A stretch of DNA of 64,000 bases, from the NCBI GenBank assembly GCA_963514095.1, contig OY741271.1, positions 8,966,476-9,030,475 of the forward strand. Reading direction: 5' to 3'. Source of the stretch: Eutrigla gurnardus. Its lineage: Eukaryota > Chordata > Actinopteri > Perciformes > Triglidae. Position numbers and translations under genes: made by a program. The notes under the pieces are model-generated. The model ran no database searches. It worked only from the letters and a program-made list of their open reading frames with translations, and was not told where the DNA came from. Shown here in pieces: positions 13,419 through 26,100 of this stretch; position 1 is the first letter of the stretch; each line of letters starts with the position of its first letter.

Positions 13419-13668
13419 AGTCTACCATCCCAAATTGACCTGATTTGGGTGGACCATGTGACTTCAGATTCAACACTACATATATTACCGGTGGTCGCGG
13501 ACCAAAATAAAGTTTTATAAAGATGATACATTAAACAGAAAAAAACCCAGTTGGTCTTAGTATTTCAGATGTATTTCCAGAGTTTGTCTGTTCTCAATAA
13601 ACCGTTAGCAGCAGGCTATAAATCTTTACCAGCAATTAGACTTTACCTGAGGAAAGTTTGTCCTTTCT

Positions 13669-13798
<130 letters not shown>

Positions 13799-14004
13799 GA
13801 GAGGGAGAGAGGGGAAAAAAGGAAGGAATAAGAAGGAAAAGGGAGAGCAAGAACACAGAGCCATACAAGTTCTCACTGCTAGAGGTTAAAGGTGACAGCC
13901 TTGAAGTGGTGGGGAGGGTGAGGAGGCTTGGGGCCTCAGGTCAGGTATTATAGTCTCTGAGACTGGCAGTCTGTGGGAACCACAGGTCGGGCACACATGT
14001 ATAA

Positions 14005-14005
<1 letters not shown>

Positions 14006-14052
<47 letters not shown>
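14006..14052. repeat. (CA)~23 microsatellite
   Basis: Perfect CA run, the third dinucleotide array within 670 bp. Confidence 0.98.
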
Positions 14053-14055
<3 letters not shown>

Positions 14056-14870
14056 AATAAGTGGTTAGTGTTAGAATAGAACTACAGCTACAGAAAGAGG
14101 CACCCGAGGTTGGAGAGAAACACATTCTCATCAATTTGCTCACAAATGCAAAAGAAAACTTTCAGTTGGCATTTTTAATCAATTACACATGAAGAGCAAA
14201 TTTATTCAAAGAAAACGTGTAATGAATAAAGTTAACCAATCTGTGAAGAATGAAGCAAAGCCCATTCTTATTGTTGTTAATATTTTTACTGTCATACATC
14301 ACCAAGTGCCGACCATGAGGTTGGTTTCTTTCTCTCGACGCAGTTGGAGCCTTAAGGAACTTTTTAGGTTTTCCCATGTTAAGCAGAGATGCGCTGAGTC
14401 ATAGCTGTCACACTTAGCCAGTGAAATGGCCATGAAATGAAAAGGTGAATCCAGCTGTAATGTCACCTGTGAGATCCTGACATTTCCCCACTTTTAGAAT
14501 TAATAATGTCAGTGCTCATAAATCTGTCAGATTGCAGGGTTGGGGAAAGCTCAACATCGGAGCATTTTTGTCAGCTCTTTCTGTCAGCTCTATTTTATGG
14601 AGTGGACTGGATGAATTAGATACTGTGCATGATAGTATGCATCACAGAGGGAAACAACATGCTGCTAGCGATTCCCCTCCAATTTGTTTTATACCCCATC
14701 ATCTAGCTCCAAAATGAGAGAGAGGAACAACATGTGTCAATGCATGTCTGTATAATGCATGGAATTAAGAACACAAGTCGTACTGTGTTCTGCATATTAG
14801 TAAGGGTGCTTTTTTCTCAACTCTTTGAATTATATCTGGAGTTGGAATGAAATCTATCCATCGCTGTTTT
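14053..14870. other. Non-coding stretch
   Basis: AT-rich unique sequence; nothing recognised. Confidence 0.55.
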
Positions 14871-14920
14871 TACATTTACGGCATTTAGCAGACGCTTTTG
14901 TCCAAAGCGACTTACAATAA
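14871..14920 (+). repeat. Widespread fish dispersed-repeat core
   Basis: Contains ACATTTACGGCATTTAGCAG and GACGCTTTTGTCCAAAGCG followed by ACTTACAA. This is a highly recurrent motif in teleost genomes, with the usual form 'gcatttagcagacgcttttatccaaagcgacttacaa'. Only this core is preserved. I do not know with certainty which SINE/LINE family it belongs to. Confidence 0.65.
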
Positions 14921-17824
14921 TGCCCACAGAAGAACAGCACATGCTACCCGTTATACTTATTGAATTTCAACAAGCTGCTGCTATACACTTCAAGCAAGTA
15001 CTTAATTGGATTGAACTTTCCAAAAGTGGCCAAATAGCTCAATGATACAAGAAGTGTTTGTTAATCAATGCACCCATTTTCCACTTATCATGTTTTTGTC
15101 AAAATCAGAGTCTCATATATCAAGGAAGCTGCTCTCTAAAAGCAAATAGCCATCTTAGATTGGATCCTGATACACTGTGCTGCCATGTTTTCTCCACTCT
15201 GCCTTGGCTAAATGAGGTGAAGTACCAAGCCAAACTGTTGTCTTGTCTGTAATGTAGGCTAAGCTGTGATTTAGTTTATTGTTTGGAGGTGAATAGCATG
15301 CACTGTCTAAGAAGACGAAGGGCTGGGTGCCCTTTTTCTCTCATGCGTCTTAGCATCTGTCTGTATTTTTATTTAACATGCATCAGTCCTACATTATGTT
15401 GAATTCCTCTAATGCCATGTTTGCTCCAGTTCAGGGTCCAGTTCCTCAAACTAAGACAGGCAAACTTTCAGCTATGCTCCCTACCTTCTTACTTGGAAGT
15501 TGTAAGCAACTCTTGATTTAGTCATAATCCGGTTATCGGTTTAAAAATCTCTCTTTTTGTTCAGACCTTACACACTGCCTTTGTAAAGCCAATCTTCTCT
15601 GTGTTATTAATGAGTGCAATATATTTTGTCTTGGAAGGTTGACTCGTTTTAGTCCAGCGCCTCTGAAAGGCTTCACTTCTCAGATCCTAAAACGTGGTGG
15701 CAATCCCTCCCTTCTGCAACACAAACATGGCTGCGATTTGTAAATGATAACGTATCAGAGCACTGACCCCAAAACATCAAAAGGCTTCGCACCTGCTGCG
15801 TGATAAGCCTGGCCTACTGTGACATGATCTGGAACTGATTGTATTCATTCATAACTCCACAGCAGCTCAAACAAAACAGTTGAAGAAATAACCAGGGAGA
15901 GAAAAGAAGAAACCCTCAGCGTGAGTGTTTAGTGTCCAAAATCAATGGAGTCCATTCGTCTCAGTAATACCAACCCACCATCCGTCCGTTTCAGCCGGCA
16001 CCTATATCTTGGGGGAGTGTCAAGTACAGGTCAATATGCTCCTGGCAGCCCAATCAAGGCTGATGAATATGAGAACAGCTAAGTGCAGAACCGCTGCAGA
16101 GAAACCACAGGAGTAAGTGAAGGATGACCCAAGACGAGGGCAACGATGAATATTACATGACCTTCCTTTGCATTAAACGTCAGGAAATTCAAGAACAGAA
16201 ATAATAAGACAATACATTATTTCCAACCAAAGCCAGTTGTCCCCCTGTCTTCTGACTTTCAGACTGGTTTCTGTTGTTTCATTCCTGTTTGCACATGTAT
16301 GCAGAAAAATGTAATGAAGGTTGAGTGAAGGTTGCTCCTTTCTTGGGGTCCAGAAAAATCTTCAGCATTCATCCACATGAGAACCTCCAGGAGTACCCGA
16401 TGAATGTCTTTGTCGCTGAGTCTGCACTGAGAACTCCTGGCAAAGGCTTCTGGGAGCTTCTGTTGTCAGCCTAATTTAATTACAGGGCAGCTGGAAAGAA
16501 AACAATTGTTTGGACTTTTGACTTCCTGAATTTGAAAGTTAAAACACCATCTTCATCCCCCCTCCTCATGTAGTCAAGATCTTAAATCCCCTTGAATAAT
16601 GACTCCATAAAAATGTAATGCCCCCTTGCCACAGGCTTTTTGGAAATGCTCTTAATGCTTACAAACCCCACATGACTCTACTGGAGAATTATAGACCTTG
16701 AAACATGAAATCAGTCACAAGGAGGCCTCCATAAATCCTTTAAAAAAAAGAGTCAAAAAGTGATTTATGGTACTTGATCTCTCTGTCATTCCAGTTCTCT
16801 TCATTTGCTCAAGTCTCCGCTGTTTCAACAGCAACATCACGCTCCTCTTCAGTCTTTGCACAGGTGTCAGGGGGTGAATTGAAGTCAGCATGCCTCTGGA
16901 AAGCAGCACAGTATTTATTGCCTTGACCCAATAAGTAAAGGGTCAGCAAGGAGGCTACGGGGGTGGGTAGATGGGGGTGGTGGCTGCCGTTGGGAGGGTT
17001 GGAAGAAGAGATGACAGAAGTGTCACTGGGGGTCATCTGGCTAGTAGTTCACGTTGGGGGGGCTAGGGGAGGACGACCAAACAGCTGGAACACATGGCTG
17101 ACTGTCAACAGCCCAGAGACCCGGGTCTGTTCCTCCCCTCTTCCAGATCTGTTTATTTATCTCCCTTCCTCTCGGTTAGCAGAGGGCAGAGAGCAAGCTG
17201 GCCTTGAACGAGAATAGAGGTCATTTAAATGAGAAAAAGAAGACAAATGAGACTCAAGCTGTCGCTTCATAAAACTGGAGCAAGAATGGAACACAACAAA
17301 GCATTCAAGGCTCGAGGGTCTCTTCTTTCATCACGTGGTAATCATCATAAAGGACACATTAATACATTAATCTGTTTTCAATGGAAGGAGGATGAGAACA
17401 TTTTCTTCTCAAATCAATTATTGAAAGCACAAGTCTGCTTTGAGAATTTTATTGATCACTTATAAGAGTTATTTCCGCAGCCAAGATTTTGAAGTTGATA
17501 AATCTACAAAGCAGAAATTGAAATGAAAATGAAACAAAGTTCCTGGATTCTGTTGAATTTTGTAAGATTCAAAAAGGTGCACTTTATAGTTGGCATTGCT
17601 CTACTTTGACTAATTCAGCTATGCAGTTATCCTTGGCAGAGACCAAATGTACTAGATATTAATTGGATTAAATAATTAGTTGTATCTGTAAAGGGGATGT
17701 GTACACTGAGAAGATCTCAAAGATTTAGTGTAGTACTTTCACTGAATTAGGGGACTCACAAGAGGCAGATAAAGAAAGGAATGGTCAAAATCCAAATTGT
17801 TGGAGGACCCCTTTATGGCACTTT

Positions 17825-17828
<4 letters not shown>
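14921..17828. other. Non-coding stretch
   Basis: Unique-looking sequence. An open segment at 15992-16112 (+) lies between an acceptor-like CCGTCCGTTTCAG and a donor-like GGA|GTAAGTG, but its translation is not recognised and I do not call it an exon. The rest shows no repeats or coding signals. Confidence 0.5.

Positions 17829-17916
<88 letters not shown>
17829..17916. repeat. (GT)44 microsatellite
   Basis: Perfect GT run of about 88 bp. Confidence 0.98.
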
Positions 17917-17918
<2 letters not shown>

Positions 17919-20900
17919 GCGTCTCCTATCATCCTTACTTTGAGATTGATCTGTAAAAGTTGCTTAGTTCCTTGGCCCTTGTCTGCTGCCAAGCATCCGC
18001 AGCATGGCCGTAAAGACAAATCTAATGAAATTGTTGCGTTGGAACCTGCATGCTTATTGCATTAAGTGCAATCAATAAATCCTTTTTGTACGCTAGCAAC
18101 CTCCCTCTCCCTGAATCTCAATAAAGCTGAGTGCTCTCTGTGTAATGAAGATTGCTCAGGAACTTGATTACTCATAGTGCCGTCGAACTTAAGGAGACGT
18201 TCTTGGCAATTTGCCCCGACTGTATGGACCATTACTTGACTTTTTTTAATAAATGGGTATGCTGTAAAAACGGGGACGCTATATTATTTCAGCTGTGTGC
18301 GCTGAGTCAAATACTGCGTCACGGTAACAGGACGGGCATGGAGGGTTTATTGCCTCCTAACGGGTACTGTATCTTTTTCACGTGAAGCCAACTCACTGAA
18401 AATGTCACCGTGACTCATACGAGCCATTCAGAGTGTCACTATTTGTGTTAAAAATCACTGTGTTACTACTTTTGCAGCTAAAAGCCAGACTGTGCTGCTG
18501 GAGAGCCTGCTCAAGCAAGCTTCAAAGGAGCTGTCTCTATTTGAAGTGTCCTCTCTGTCTGGGATATGTGTGTTTTTTCAGGAGGGCTGCACTCTCCAGT
18601 TTGAAAGGTTTCCAACCTTTGGCGTAGCTGTCTCCATCTGTACTTTTAAAGCAGCGTGTGGAGGTGGAACTCAGTTGGAAAATCAATTTTTCCAATTCAA
18701 TTCAAGCCTGCTTTTTTTTGACAAGGTTCTCTCATTTGTGGCTGTTTGTGGCTTTACCACAAAAAGCCCAACAGAGGATTGACTCAGTCTAATGGTGTGA
18801 TTATAGCCCTGTGCCTATCTTCTTCCGCCAGCACTAAGCAAGACGGAAGTAGACTTGTCCCAGTTACTCCACAGCCCACTTTGCCCCTTCCTCTCTCGGG
18901 GTGAGAGGAGGATTGAAGGACCTGATGGGTTCACCCGCTATTTTTGTGGCCCGGACTACATGGATAGGGACGGATATAACTCCTCCTGGCTGGAACAGAG
19001 AGCGGCAACACAGAAAGGACAACAGTGTTGTTTTGTCTAGAGCTCGGTTTCCCACTGCAAGGTATCTCTTCATCAAGGCACCAAGCTGGGTGATAAACTT
19101 AAGAGCTTCTCCAAGAATCTCCATTCTTCCCCTTTCTTCTTTCCAACCCGTCATTCCTCCCATCTTCGCTTTTTAAGTATTTTCACAGGGGAGATGTGAA
19201 TCTCAGGGAAATGTTTTTTTTCACCAAAATTGCAATCCAGATCACAGCTTTTCTGCAAAGTGTGTGATTTGAGTTCACCCTCACCATTAGCCAGTACAAA
19301 TAAATCATGCATCATTACCTCCGCCTGGTTCAAACACGTTCCCAAGCTCAAAAGATTACAAACATACACACTGTACTTTGATACTGTATCACCAAATAAG
19401 GCCACGGCAGGGCTGATAGGTGGATCTGGATCAAACATTAATAAGACAATGATTTGTCCAAACATGGCTCTTGTCTCAAAGCTGAATTCTTTCTGCACCT
19501 CCTGCTTTGAAGTCTTATCAGATAAGTTTCCTCTTTGTGGTCTGCTGTTCTCATTCATATTCTGGGTCAGCAAGCTTGCCTCTGCAATGCCCTCAATGCC
19601 TTCTTGTAATACGGATGACAAAAGGAAGATGACCACTGTGTCTCCTGCGTAATGCCGAGTGAAACCTGTTGCTGAACTAATCCTCAGGCTGTAAATATTT
19701 CAGGGCTTGTCGCAGAGCTGAGGGATGGTCACCAAAGAGGAGGAAGGGATGAAGATGGACACGTTCTTTATGCTGCAGTTAATAGTTTTCTGTCCAGCGG
19801 GAGCGAGGGAGGATCACAGACTCACTGACCCTTAACTATAAGTACTTTATGAGAAATACAATATTTGTTTTGGACTTCTGGTCCCAGAATAAACCCAAAA
19901 ACCAATGCACAGTATTTGACCTAAGTCCACGACTAATTAAATGATAACAATTATAATTGTTTTATGACAGTAATAATAGCTTAGATATAGTGGATAGAGG
20001 TTTTACCTGAATATAACCACGTTTAAATCTGACAACACTGTAAGCTAGCTTGTAAATGAAATAAATAATGCAAGATGATGTAGTTGCATGACAAAAAAAA
20101 AAAAAAACTATTACAGATTGGTGCATCTCTAAAATGTATATTTGTTCCCTTTTTTTTGACTGCGGTATTTGTTTGTGTTTTGTGCATCCCTAATTACTCA
20201 TGATATGTTACCTTGGATTTTTTTAACGAAACATTCAAAAAGCAGAGAATAGTCTTGATGGAAGTGAATTAAACAGGACATGCATGGACGAGTAGCTGTC
20301 TATGCAGAAGTGTTTTAAATAGTTATACATCAGGTATGCATTTGTTTGGGATGTACTGGATACATTACTGGACAAATGAGACTTGGATGATACTGCACAA
20401 TTACAGGCATGTGAGGAAAAACATTTTTTCAAGAATTCAAGGTAACACAGGGTGAGAAATTGAACAAATGGTAATTTTGTAGGTGAAGTATTCCTTTAAC
20501 ATAAGTTCCACTTGCTAGCTTTTTCTGTAGCTTTCCGTTGCATCATGAGTGCGAGTGCTGGATTGTTGGTCTCAGAAATGAACCGAAGTACAACGTTGGG
20601 AAGATGTCTCCGACTAGCAGGCCTTAAAAGTGGCTCCATGGACATAAAAACATATTGCCTTTCTGTCTACTGCTTGTTTTATATTCTATTATAATATTTC
20701 CATAAATAAACATGACAGCCGTAGGAGACATTGAACAAATCCAACAACATCAGCTAAAACCAGCTATCTCATTGGGGGGAAAAATCGATATATATTTTGT
20801 TACAACAGCCATGTCAGAGGGCCTGATGTGATTTTGACCTAGAAAGGCATATGCTTGCAGTTCCAGTCTGAATGCAAGTATAGATTTTAACCTTGAAATA

Positions 20901-21110
20901 TGAAGATGATTGATGATTTCTACCATTATATGTCTTTACTCGAAGTGCTTCCCAATGGTAGTGTGATGGAACACTATCTCTTTCCAGACAAAGTGCCCAT
21001 TATAGGAAAAGTTTGGTTTGGAGCCCCCATTAAACTGTACCTGTACCTGTCTAGACAGCACTTTATCAGCACAGTGATTGTATACAAACGCGCTGATATG
21101 TGGCTTCAAG
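17917..21110. other. Non-coding stretch
   Basis: No confirmed exon. Open frames overlap on both strands at 19151-19652 (161 and 140 codons), but neither has a known domain. A 15-base A-run is at 20092-20106, and GTGCATCTCTAA / GTGCATCCCTAA words at about 20121 and 20182 may be hAT-element end fragments. Confidence 0.5.
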
Positions 21111-21190
21111 CAACACTGTCTAATGTTTTCTTGTCTTTCTCTTTCATGTGCTGTCTGCTCTTTTGTCCTGCCAACGCCCTTCCAGGTAAG
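21111..21190 (+). promoter_or_regulatory. Candidate recursive splice site (zero-length exon)
   Basis: A branch-point-like CTAAT at 21118-21122 is followed by a long pyrimidine-rich tract with no AG until 21184-21185. There CCCTTCCAG abuts GTAAGA directly (AG|GTAAG at 21185/21186). A back-to-back strong acceptor and donor is the hallmark of recursive splice sites, reported in a few very long vertebrate neural genes. All three frames downstream of the junction meet a stop within about 40 nt, and a possible second donor CATAG|GTGGC lies at 21320/21321. This is the layout of a 135-nt poison 'RS-exon'. The signal is seen directly; use in vivo is inferred. Confidence 0.4.
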
Positions 21191-21545
21191 ACCACTCCCT
21201 TTACTTTAATCTCTCTGTCATAATGGCCATAGTCTTTTCCCAAACCACATCGCACTCCCCCAACGGCCCCTCATCCCAGCCCCATCACACCTCGAAGGAC
21301 CAACGGATTTTTAGACATAGGTGGCTTGGATTCTTTGTGGAAACAAATGACAGTTGTACTAGTGTTTAACTTGCATTGCTGTTTATATGTAGTTTCCATA
21401 GTTGTGCTTTATTGCACAAGCACATTTTATCATCATTACATAATATTTTGACATATACCTGGCCTTTTTTTTGCCATCCATTTCCTGCCCATTCTGTGTG
21501 CAGAAGACGCCACTTAGACCTATGGCATGTCTCTGCTCCACTTAC

Positions 21546-21592
21546 CTCGCTGCCATTTTCCATGTAGTCATCAGCTCCGATGAATTTGATGG
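21546..21592 (-). other. Candidate short exon, minus strand
   Basis: On the minus strand an acceptor CTGGTTTTCCACCAG is followed by 47 nt and a consensus donor GCGAG|GTAAGTGG. The phase-1 frame reads IKFIGADDYMENGSE, an ordinary-looking coding composition. I cannot match it to a family. It lies on the strand opposite to the recursive-like site 360 bp away, so both cannot belong to one simple transcript. Confidence 0.2.
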
Positions 21593-22569
21593 CTGGTGGA
21601 AAACCAGAATTTTGTTGAATCATTTATGGCACTCTGACTGTGTTTTGAGAAACGTTTTTTTTTTTCTCACTTTTTAAGAGATGGCTGCCGAATGAGAGTG
21701 CACTGTGCTGTTTGGACTATTTTGTGTGCCCGCTCGGGCCTCTTCACCAACACGCTCAATGAGACAGTGAGAGTAATGTGTACCGTCGGGGCTCTATGTC
21801 GTGTAAGAGAACAGACAAGGACATCGAGAGGGGAGTAAAGAGCTCTATACAATTTAAGTAGGGGAGATTACAGTGAGTAAAAGCAGAGCGCCCCGCCTTC
21901 GGCTGAACCGTCTGCCCTTTTTTTAAAAACCTCATTGTGCATGAAGAGCGCTGATCTCCAGCTGGAGAACTGGATGGGCCTTCAAAAGCTGAAGGTTTTG
22001 CTCTGGCAGATGCCTTTGCGCTTTGATGGAACCTCCACCACCACTGACAATGACACGATGAAGAGCGGCAGCAGAAACAACGGTAGTTTGTCAGAGGATT
22101 GGACGCTGTTGCTAGGGAAGGTCCCAGAAGGACGTCTTTTGTCATGCATATTAAAAGAGCTCTTCAGTCAAAACAAGGCCGCTCAGTCTGTCATTAAAGC
22201 TCGCAGATGACGGAGTTATCCTTTCATGTGTCCCAGTCAGGGCCCTTCCCTTCCGGTTAAAGCGGTCCCAGCCAAGCCCCTCTTCCTCTAGATCCAACAA
22301 AGGTCCGCCAAAATAGTTTATAAAACTTGCTTGCAGCAATGGACTGAGACACATTTGAAGCTGCTGTGATATCCATAAATATAAACATTTGACTAAGTAC
22401 AGCACAGCTGAAATAGAACGTTGGAGTCAGTCACAACAGGTAGTCTGCTTAAGTAAAATGTCATCCAAGGGCTCTGCACTGCATCCCCTTTGTATTAAAG
22501 CTCTATTTTCAGTCAATGAAAATGCTGGCAAATGATAGCTCAAACAATACTGTGAGCGTATGAAACATA

Positions 22570-23235
22570 AGCCACTTTTAGACAGACGTTTCTGCCATAA
22601 TAGTGGAAAGGTGAGTCAAAATATGCAGCAGACCGGAGCGTTTAGATAGATCTTTGTTTGTGCGTAACTCCAGCGGTGTCTGTGTTTAGATAGCAACCCG
22701 GTGTTGCTGAACGAGTGAGATGTCACACGGCCGCCGTCTCCCGTCTATGGACTCGGTCGTGTGACGTATTCAAAGAGCGTTGGAAATCTGATTAGCTTGA
22801 TGCATCGAAACAACTACGAAAGGTGAACTTTTGCTCGTCTCGCATATTTACACGACTCTTCAACCGCAAGTGAAGTTGCTGTGCATCATAAACATGCCGA
22901 TGGGTATAACGGTGACCACGTATGAGCAACTACCAGCGTTTTATCTTCTTTGAATCTACGCTTTGAGCTCGTTTAATCCACCGGCGGCATGTTGCCCTGG
23001 TATCGCGTCTTCACTACGTCACGTCTTTTCCGCCTCGGGTGCTCGGAGCGTTTAGATAGAACGCCGTATCGCCTCGTCTCACCACTGATGTGGCTCTGTG
23101 ACGGCCTCCGTTGCCGTGTCAGAGGCGTAATATTCTGTTATGCCTTTCCGCCTCGGCGAGTGTTTAGACTGACGACGGGGTGGAATAATGGCGGAATACT
23201 CAATACTGCAATGAAAAGGCTGTCTAAAAGGGGCT
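22570..23235. mobile_element. CpG-rich MITE with terminal inverted repeats
   Basis: The left end AGCCACTTTTAGACAGAC (22570-22587) is inverted at the right end: the reverse complement of the last bases before 23236 reads AGCCCCTTTTAGACAGCC. ATA flanks both ends (22567-22569 and 23236-23238), a possible 3-bp target duplication. The interior is markedly richer in CpG than its surroundings and repeats TTTAGAYWG words. A perfect 17-bp direct repeat, CGGAGCGTTTAGATAGA, occurs at 22634-22650 and 23044-23060. No transposase is encoded, so it is non-autonomous. A PIF/Harbinger-like origin is possible from the 3-bp duplication but unproven. Confidence 0.6.
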
Positions 23236-25420
23236 ATAGACAACCGTTCCTGCTCTACAGCACTTGACTTGAAGGATTTGGGCTCTTTGATTGAGGAGGC
23301 AGAGCCGGGTGCTCGTTAACACTAGCACTTTAAGGACCTTACAGTGTGCTGTGGCATTACTGAGAAACAGTGGAGGCTTTGTGCAGTTTGTAATAGGATT
23401 TTAATGCCTTCTCTTTGTGGCTCAGCGAAGATTTCTGCTGATTAAATTCCAGACCAGCCTTGTGAATTGAACCAGCTTTTCAGAATAAACACACCTGAAA
23501 TCCAAAGAAGTAGAAACACTTCGGAAGAAAATGTGGCTTTGATGTGTGGTGTCTCCATTCAGTGCTGTTCATACCCTTTCATTGTCACTCTGGCTTTTTG
23601 ATTGATGTGGAGTTTTACGTAAGCTTCCCGTTGGTGAAGGCAGGAACTGCCGTGTTTGCCGTGGCATGCCAAGCTCTTCTCCCCGTTTGTTGTGGGATTT
23701 CTTCAGACTTTTTCAGTGGTAGTGGCCGGCCACAAAGGCCACATCACGCCGCTTTGAGTGAGACAAAACACCTGTCAGGAGTGGTCACGCCTCATCACGA
23801 GGCCTGTTAAAGTAGGAGGTCCCCTTGTCACTCAGTGCAATACCCCCATCTCTTCCCTAATACCATGTTTTTGGAGGAGGAAGCTCTTAAAAGGGCCTCT
23901 TCAACCGTCCGCAAAGTTTTTCAGCATCAAATTTACTTTTTTTTCTCCCTTCTTCTTGTAACTCTTCCCTGAGATGAGCTGGTCTGAATCACTGCACTTG
24001 TGGTTTGTTGCCAGCGTGTAGAGATTTGTGATTGTGTGTGTAGGAATGGTTGTGTACGGTCATAACACCACTACAAAGGTGGATGGTCTCGGCCACCATG
24101 TCACAGGCAGCGGGGTCCCTCTGACATGAAAAGGGCACACTTTAGCGGTCTGATGTGTGTTTCTGTGAAGAGGCTGGAATGCGGATTTCATATCCTCCCA
24201 GATAATGAGATTAAGGACGTGCCATCTGAGGGAGGAATTCCAGCTATCTCTCTGCTGCTCCGACACGGAGCACCGGTGAAGCTTATGAGTCCCCATAGTT
24301 TCCTCATAATTTCCGGAAAAAGTGAAACACTGTTTGGTTTTTACACTTTTACTTGATTCAAATGAATTGTTAGTCTTAAACATGTCAACATGCAAGCAAT
24401 ACAATTATATGGTGGCAGATATGGAGAGGTTTCTGATAAAAGTTAATTTACTTGGGTTTCACTGCATATCTCTCACTTTTTTCAATCACTAAGATTTTAT
24501 AAGTTTTCCAAAGATATTCATTCATATTGCTACTTGTGTACTGTGTCAAAATATTGTCTCTATGTCCCTATAATTAATACCAAATAACATCAGTCCAAGG
24601 AAAGTATTAATATATTATTTACTAACAATTTATAAGAACGTATATACCTTATACAGTTATTCCAGCGGTTTTAATCAAGTGGTTTTCATCATGGCATTTT
24701 TATTATCTATTCACAATATATCATTTAAACAGAGAAACATTTCTGTTTATTCCAAATTCTAAGATATGGAATAAATCAAGCCAGAAACACAAATCAAGAT
24801 GACTTTGGGAAACCTGCATGTGCCCTCAACTCTCTCAGCAGGGTCTGTTTTTGTTTAGCTAACCTTGGCCATATTTCATACTGACACACGTGCAAAGTTA
24901 TGATACCCCAGCCAGCAGCCATACGTGGAGTGCAGCAACATATATCCCACATGCACGATTTCTGTTGAACAGATATAACAAAAACGTTGCAACGAGGTCT
25001 ATCATTTAACAAATGGATGTCCATCGCGCTCTCTTCCTGTAACTCTTGGTCTACCGCCATGGCGTCTGTGGAATGTTGAGAGCAGTTTACCGTAGGAGAA
25101 GGTCCCGACAAAATAACTGTACATTTATTATGGCCTGCAAAATTACAGACCACCATATCCCCTTTCCTTTCTAACCAGTGCTTTCTAACACGTAGAATTA
25201 TTCCAGAAATCATCACTCTCAGACAACGGCTGTCAGGTGTCACTGAATCCAGACGCCGAGTGCACGATTCTTGTGTTTAATCCCTGCATGCAACTGCAAC
25301 AGTGACATGACTGCCTGTGTGTTTGTGTGCATGCATGTGTGTAAAATGCTGCATGCCTCTGTACCAGTGTATTACTGAGATCCCACATGGTGACAGCCAC
25401 GGGGACACCCACCTACTTCA
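23236..25420. other. Non-coding stretch
   Basis: No repeat or gene recognised. AT-rich from 24360 to 24800. Confidence 0.55.
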
Positions 25421-25494
25421 TGGTGTGTGTGTGCGTGTGTGTCCGTGATTGTGTGTGTGTTCGTGATTGTGTGTGTGTGTGTGTGTGTGTTCGT

Positions 25495-25527
<33 letters not shown>

Positions 25528-25558
25528 CGTGATTGTGTGTGTGTGTGTGTTCTTATGT
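25421..25558. repeat. Compound TG array with CGTGATTG spacers
   Basis: TG blocks of increasing length are separated by four copies of a CGTGATTG spacer. The array is a nested minisatellite/microsatellite rather than a simple TG run. Confidence 0.95.
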
Positions 25559-25646
25559 GTGCGCAACTTGAGCCCCTCCACGTGACAGCTCTAGTCCCAT
25601 CCTGCCTATTCACCCATAATGACTTGCCCTCCTGAGACGCGCACAT

Positions 25647-25703
<57 letters not shown>
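25647..25703. repeat. (CA)~28 microsatellite
   Basis: Perfect CA run lying about 90 bp after the TG array, hence in inverted orientation to it. Confidence 0.98.
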
Positions 25704-25704
<1 letters not shown>

Positions 25705-25992
25705 CATGGGTGACTTCCGACATGGGAGTTCTCTGGCATTTTCCCAGAGCCTCTTCCTCGGTTCAGAGCTAAACGAGAAAATGATGTACTGCACGGGCTT
25801 CAAAGCTCTCAAAGTGTGTGTGTCTGGGGAGAATAGAGAATGAAAGGCACACCTCAGCCAAGAGTAGAGATGTCAGGTAGGAATGATGCAGCTCTGAGAA
25901 GCAGGGACCTATAGTGAGGAGTTGAGACAAGTTCATGCATGCCACAAGCTGATCCTGTGTCAGCCTGCACCAACATTCCTCTCTCTGTCTTT

Positions 25993-25994
<2 letters not shown>

Positions 25995-26025
<31 letters not shown>
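25995..26025. repeat. (TG)~15 microsatellite
   Basis: Perfect TG run. Confidence 0.97.
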
Positions 26026-26028
<3 letters not shown>

Positions 26029-26100
26029 AATGTAAATTCTTTGGATCTGGTAGGCAGAGTATACTTGTGTGTGGCACTGATGTGTGTGTGCACGCACAAA

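Noticed and set aside
15992..16112. Open segment between CCGTTTCAG and GGA|GTAAGT
   Set aside because: The acceptor tract is poor and the peptide is not recognised. Splice-like decoys of this strength are frequent.
18855..19040. + strand frame with ordinary-looking protein composition (GFTRYFCGPDYMDRDGYNSS, ends CCFV)
   Set aside because: No ATG start in the frame, no donor before the stop and no family match. Probably chance.
19151..19652. Overlapping open frames of 161 codons (-) and 140 codons (+)
   Set aside because: Longest repeat-free ORFs, but neither shows a recognisable domain, codon bias or splice framework. Length is within chance for 64 kb of this composition.
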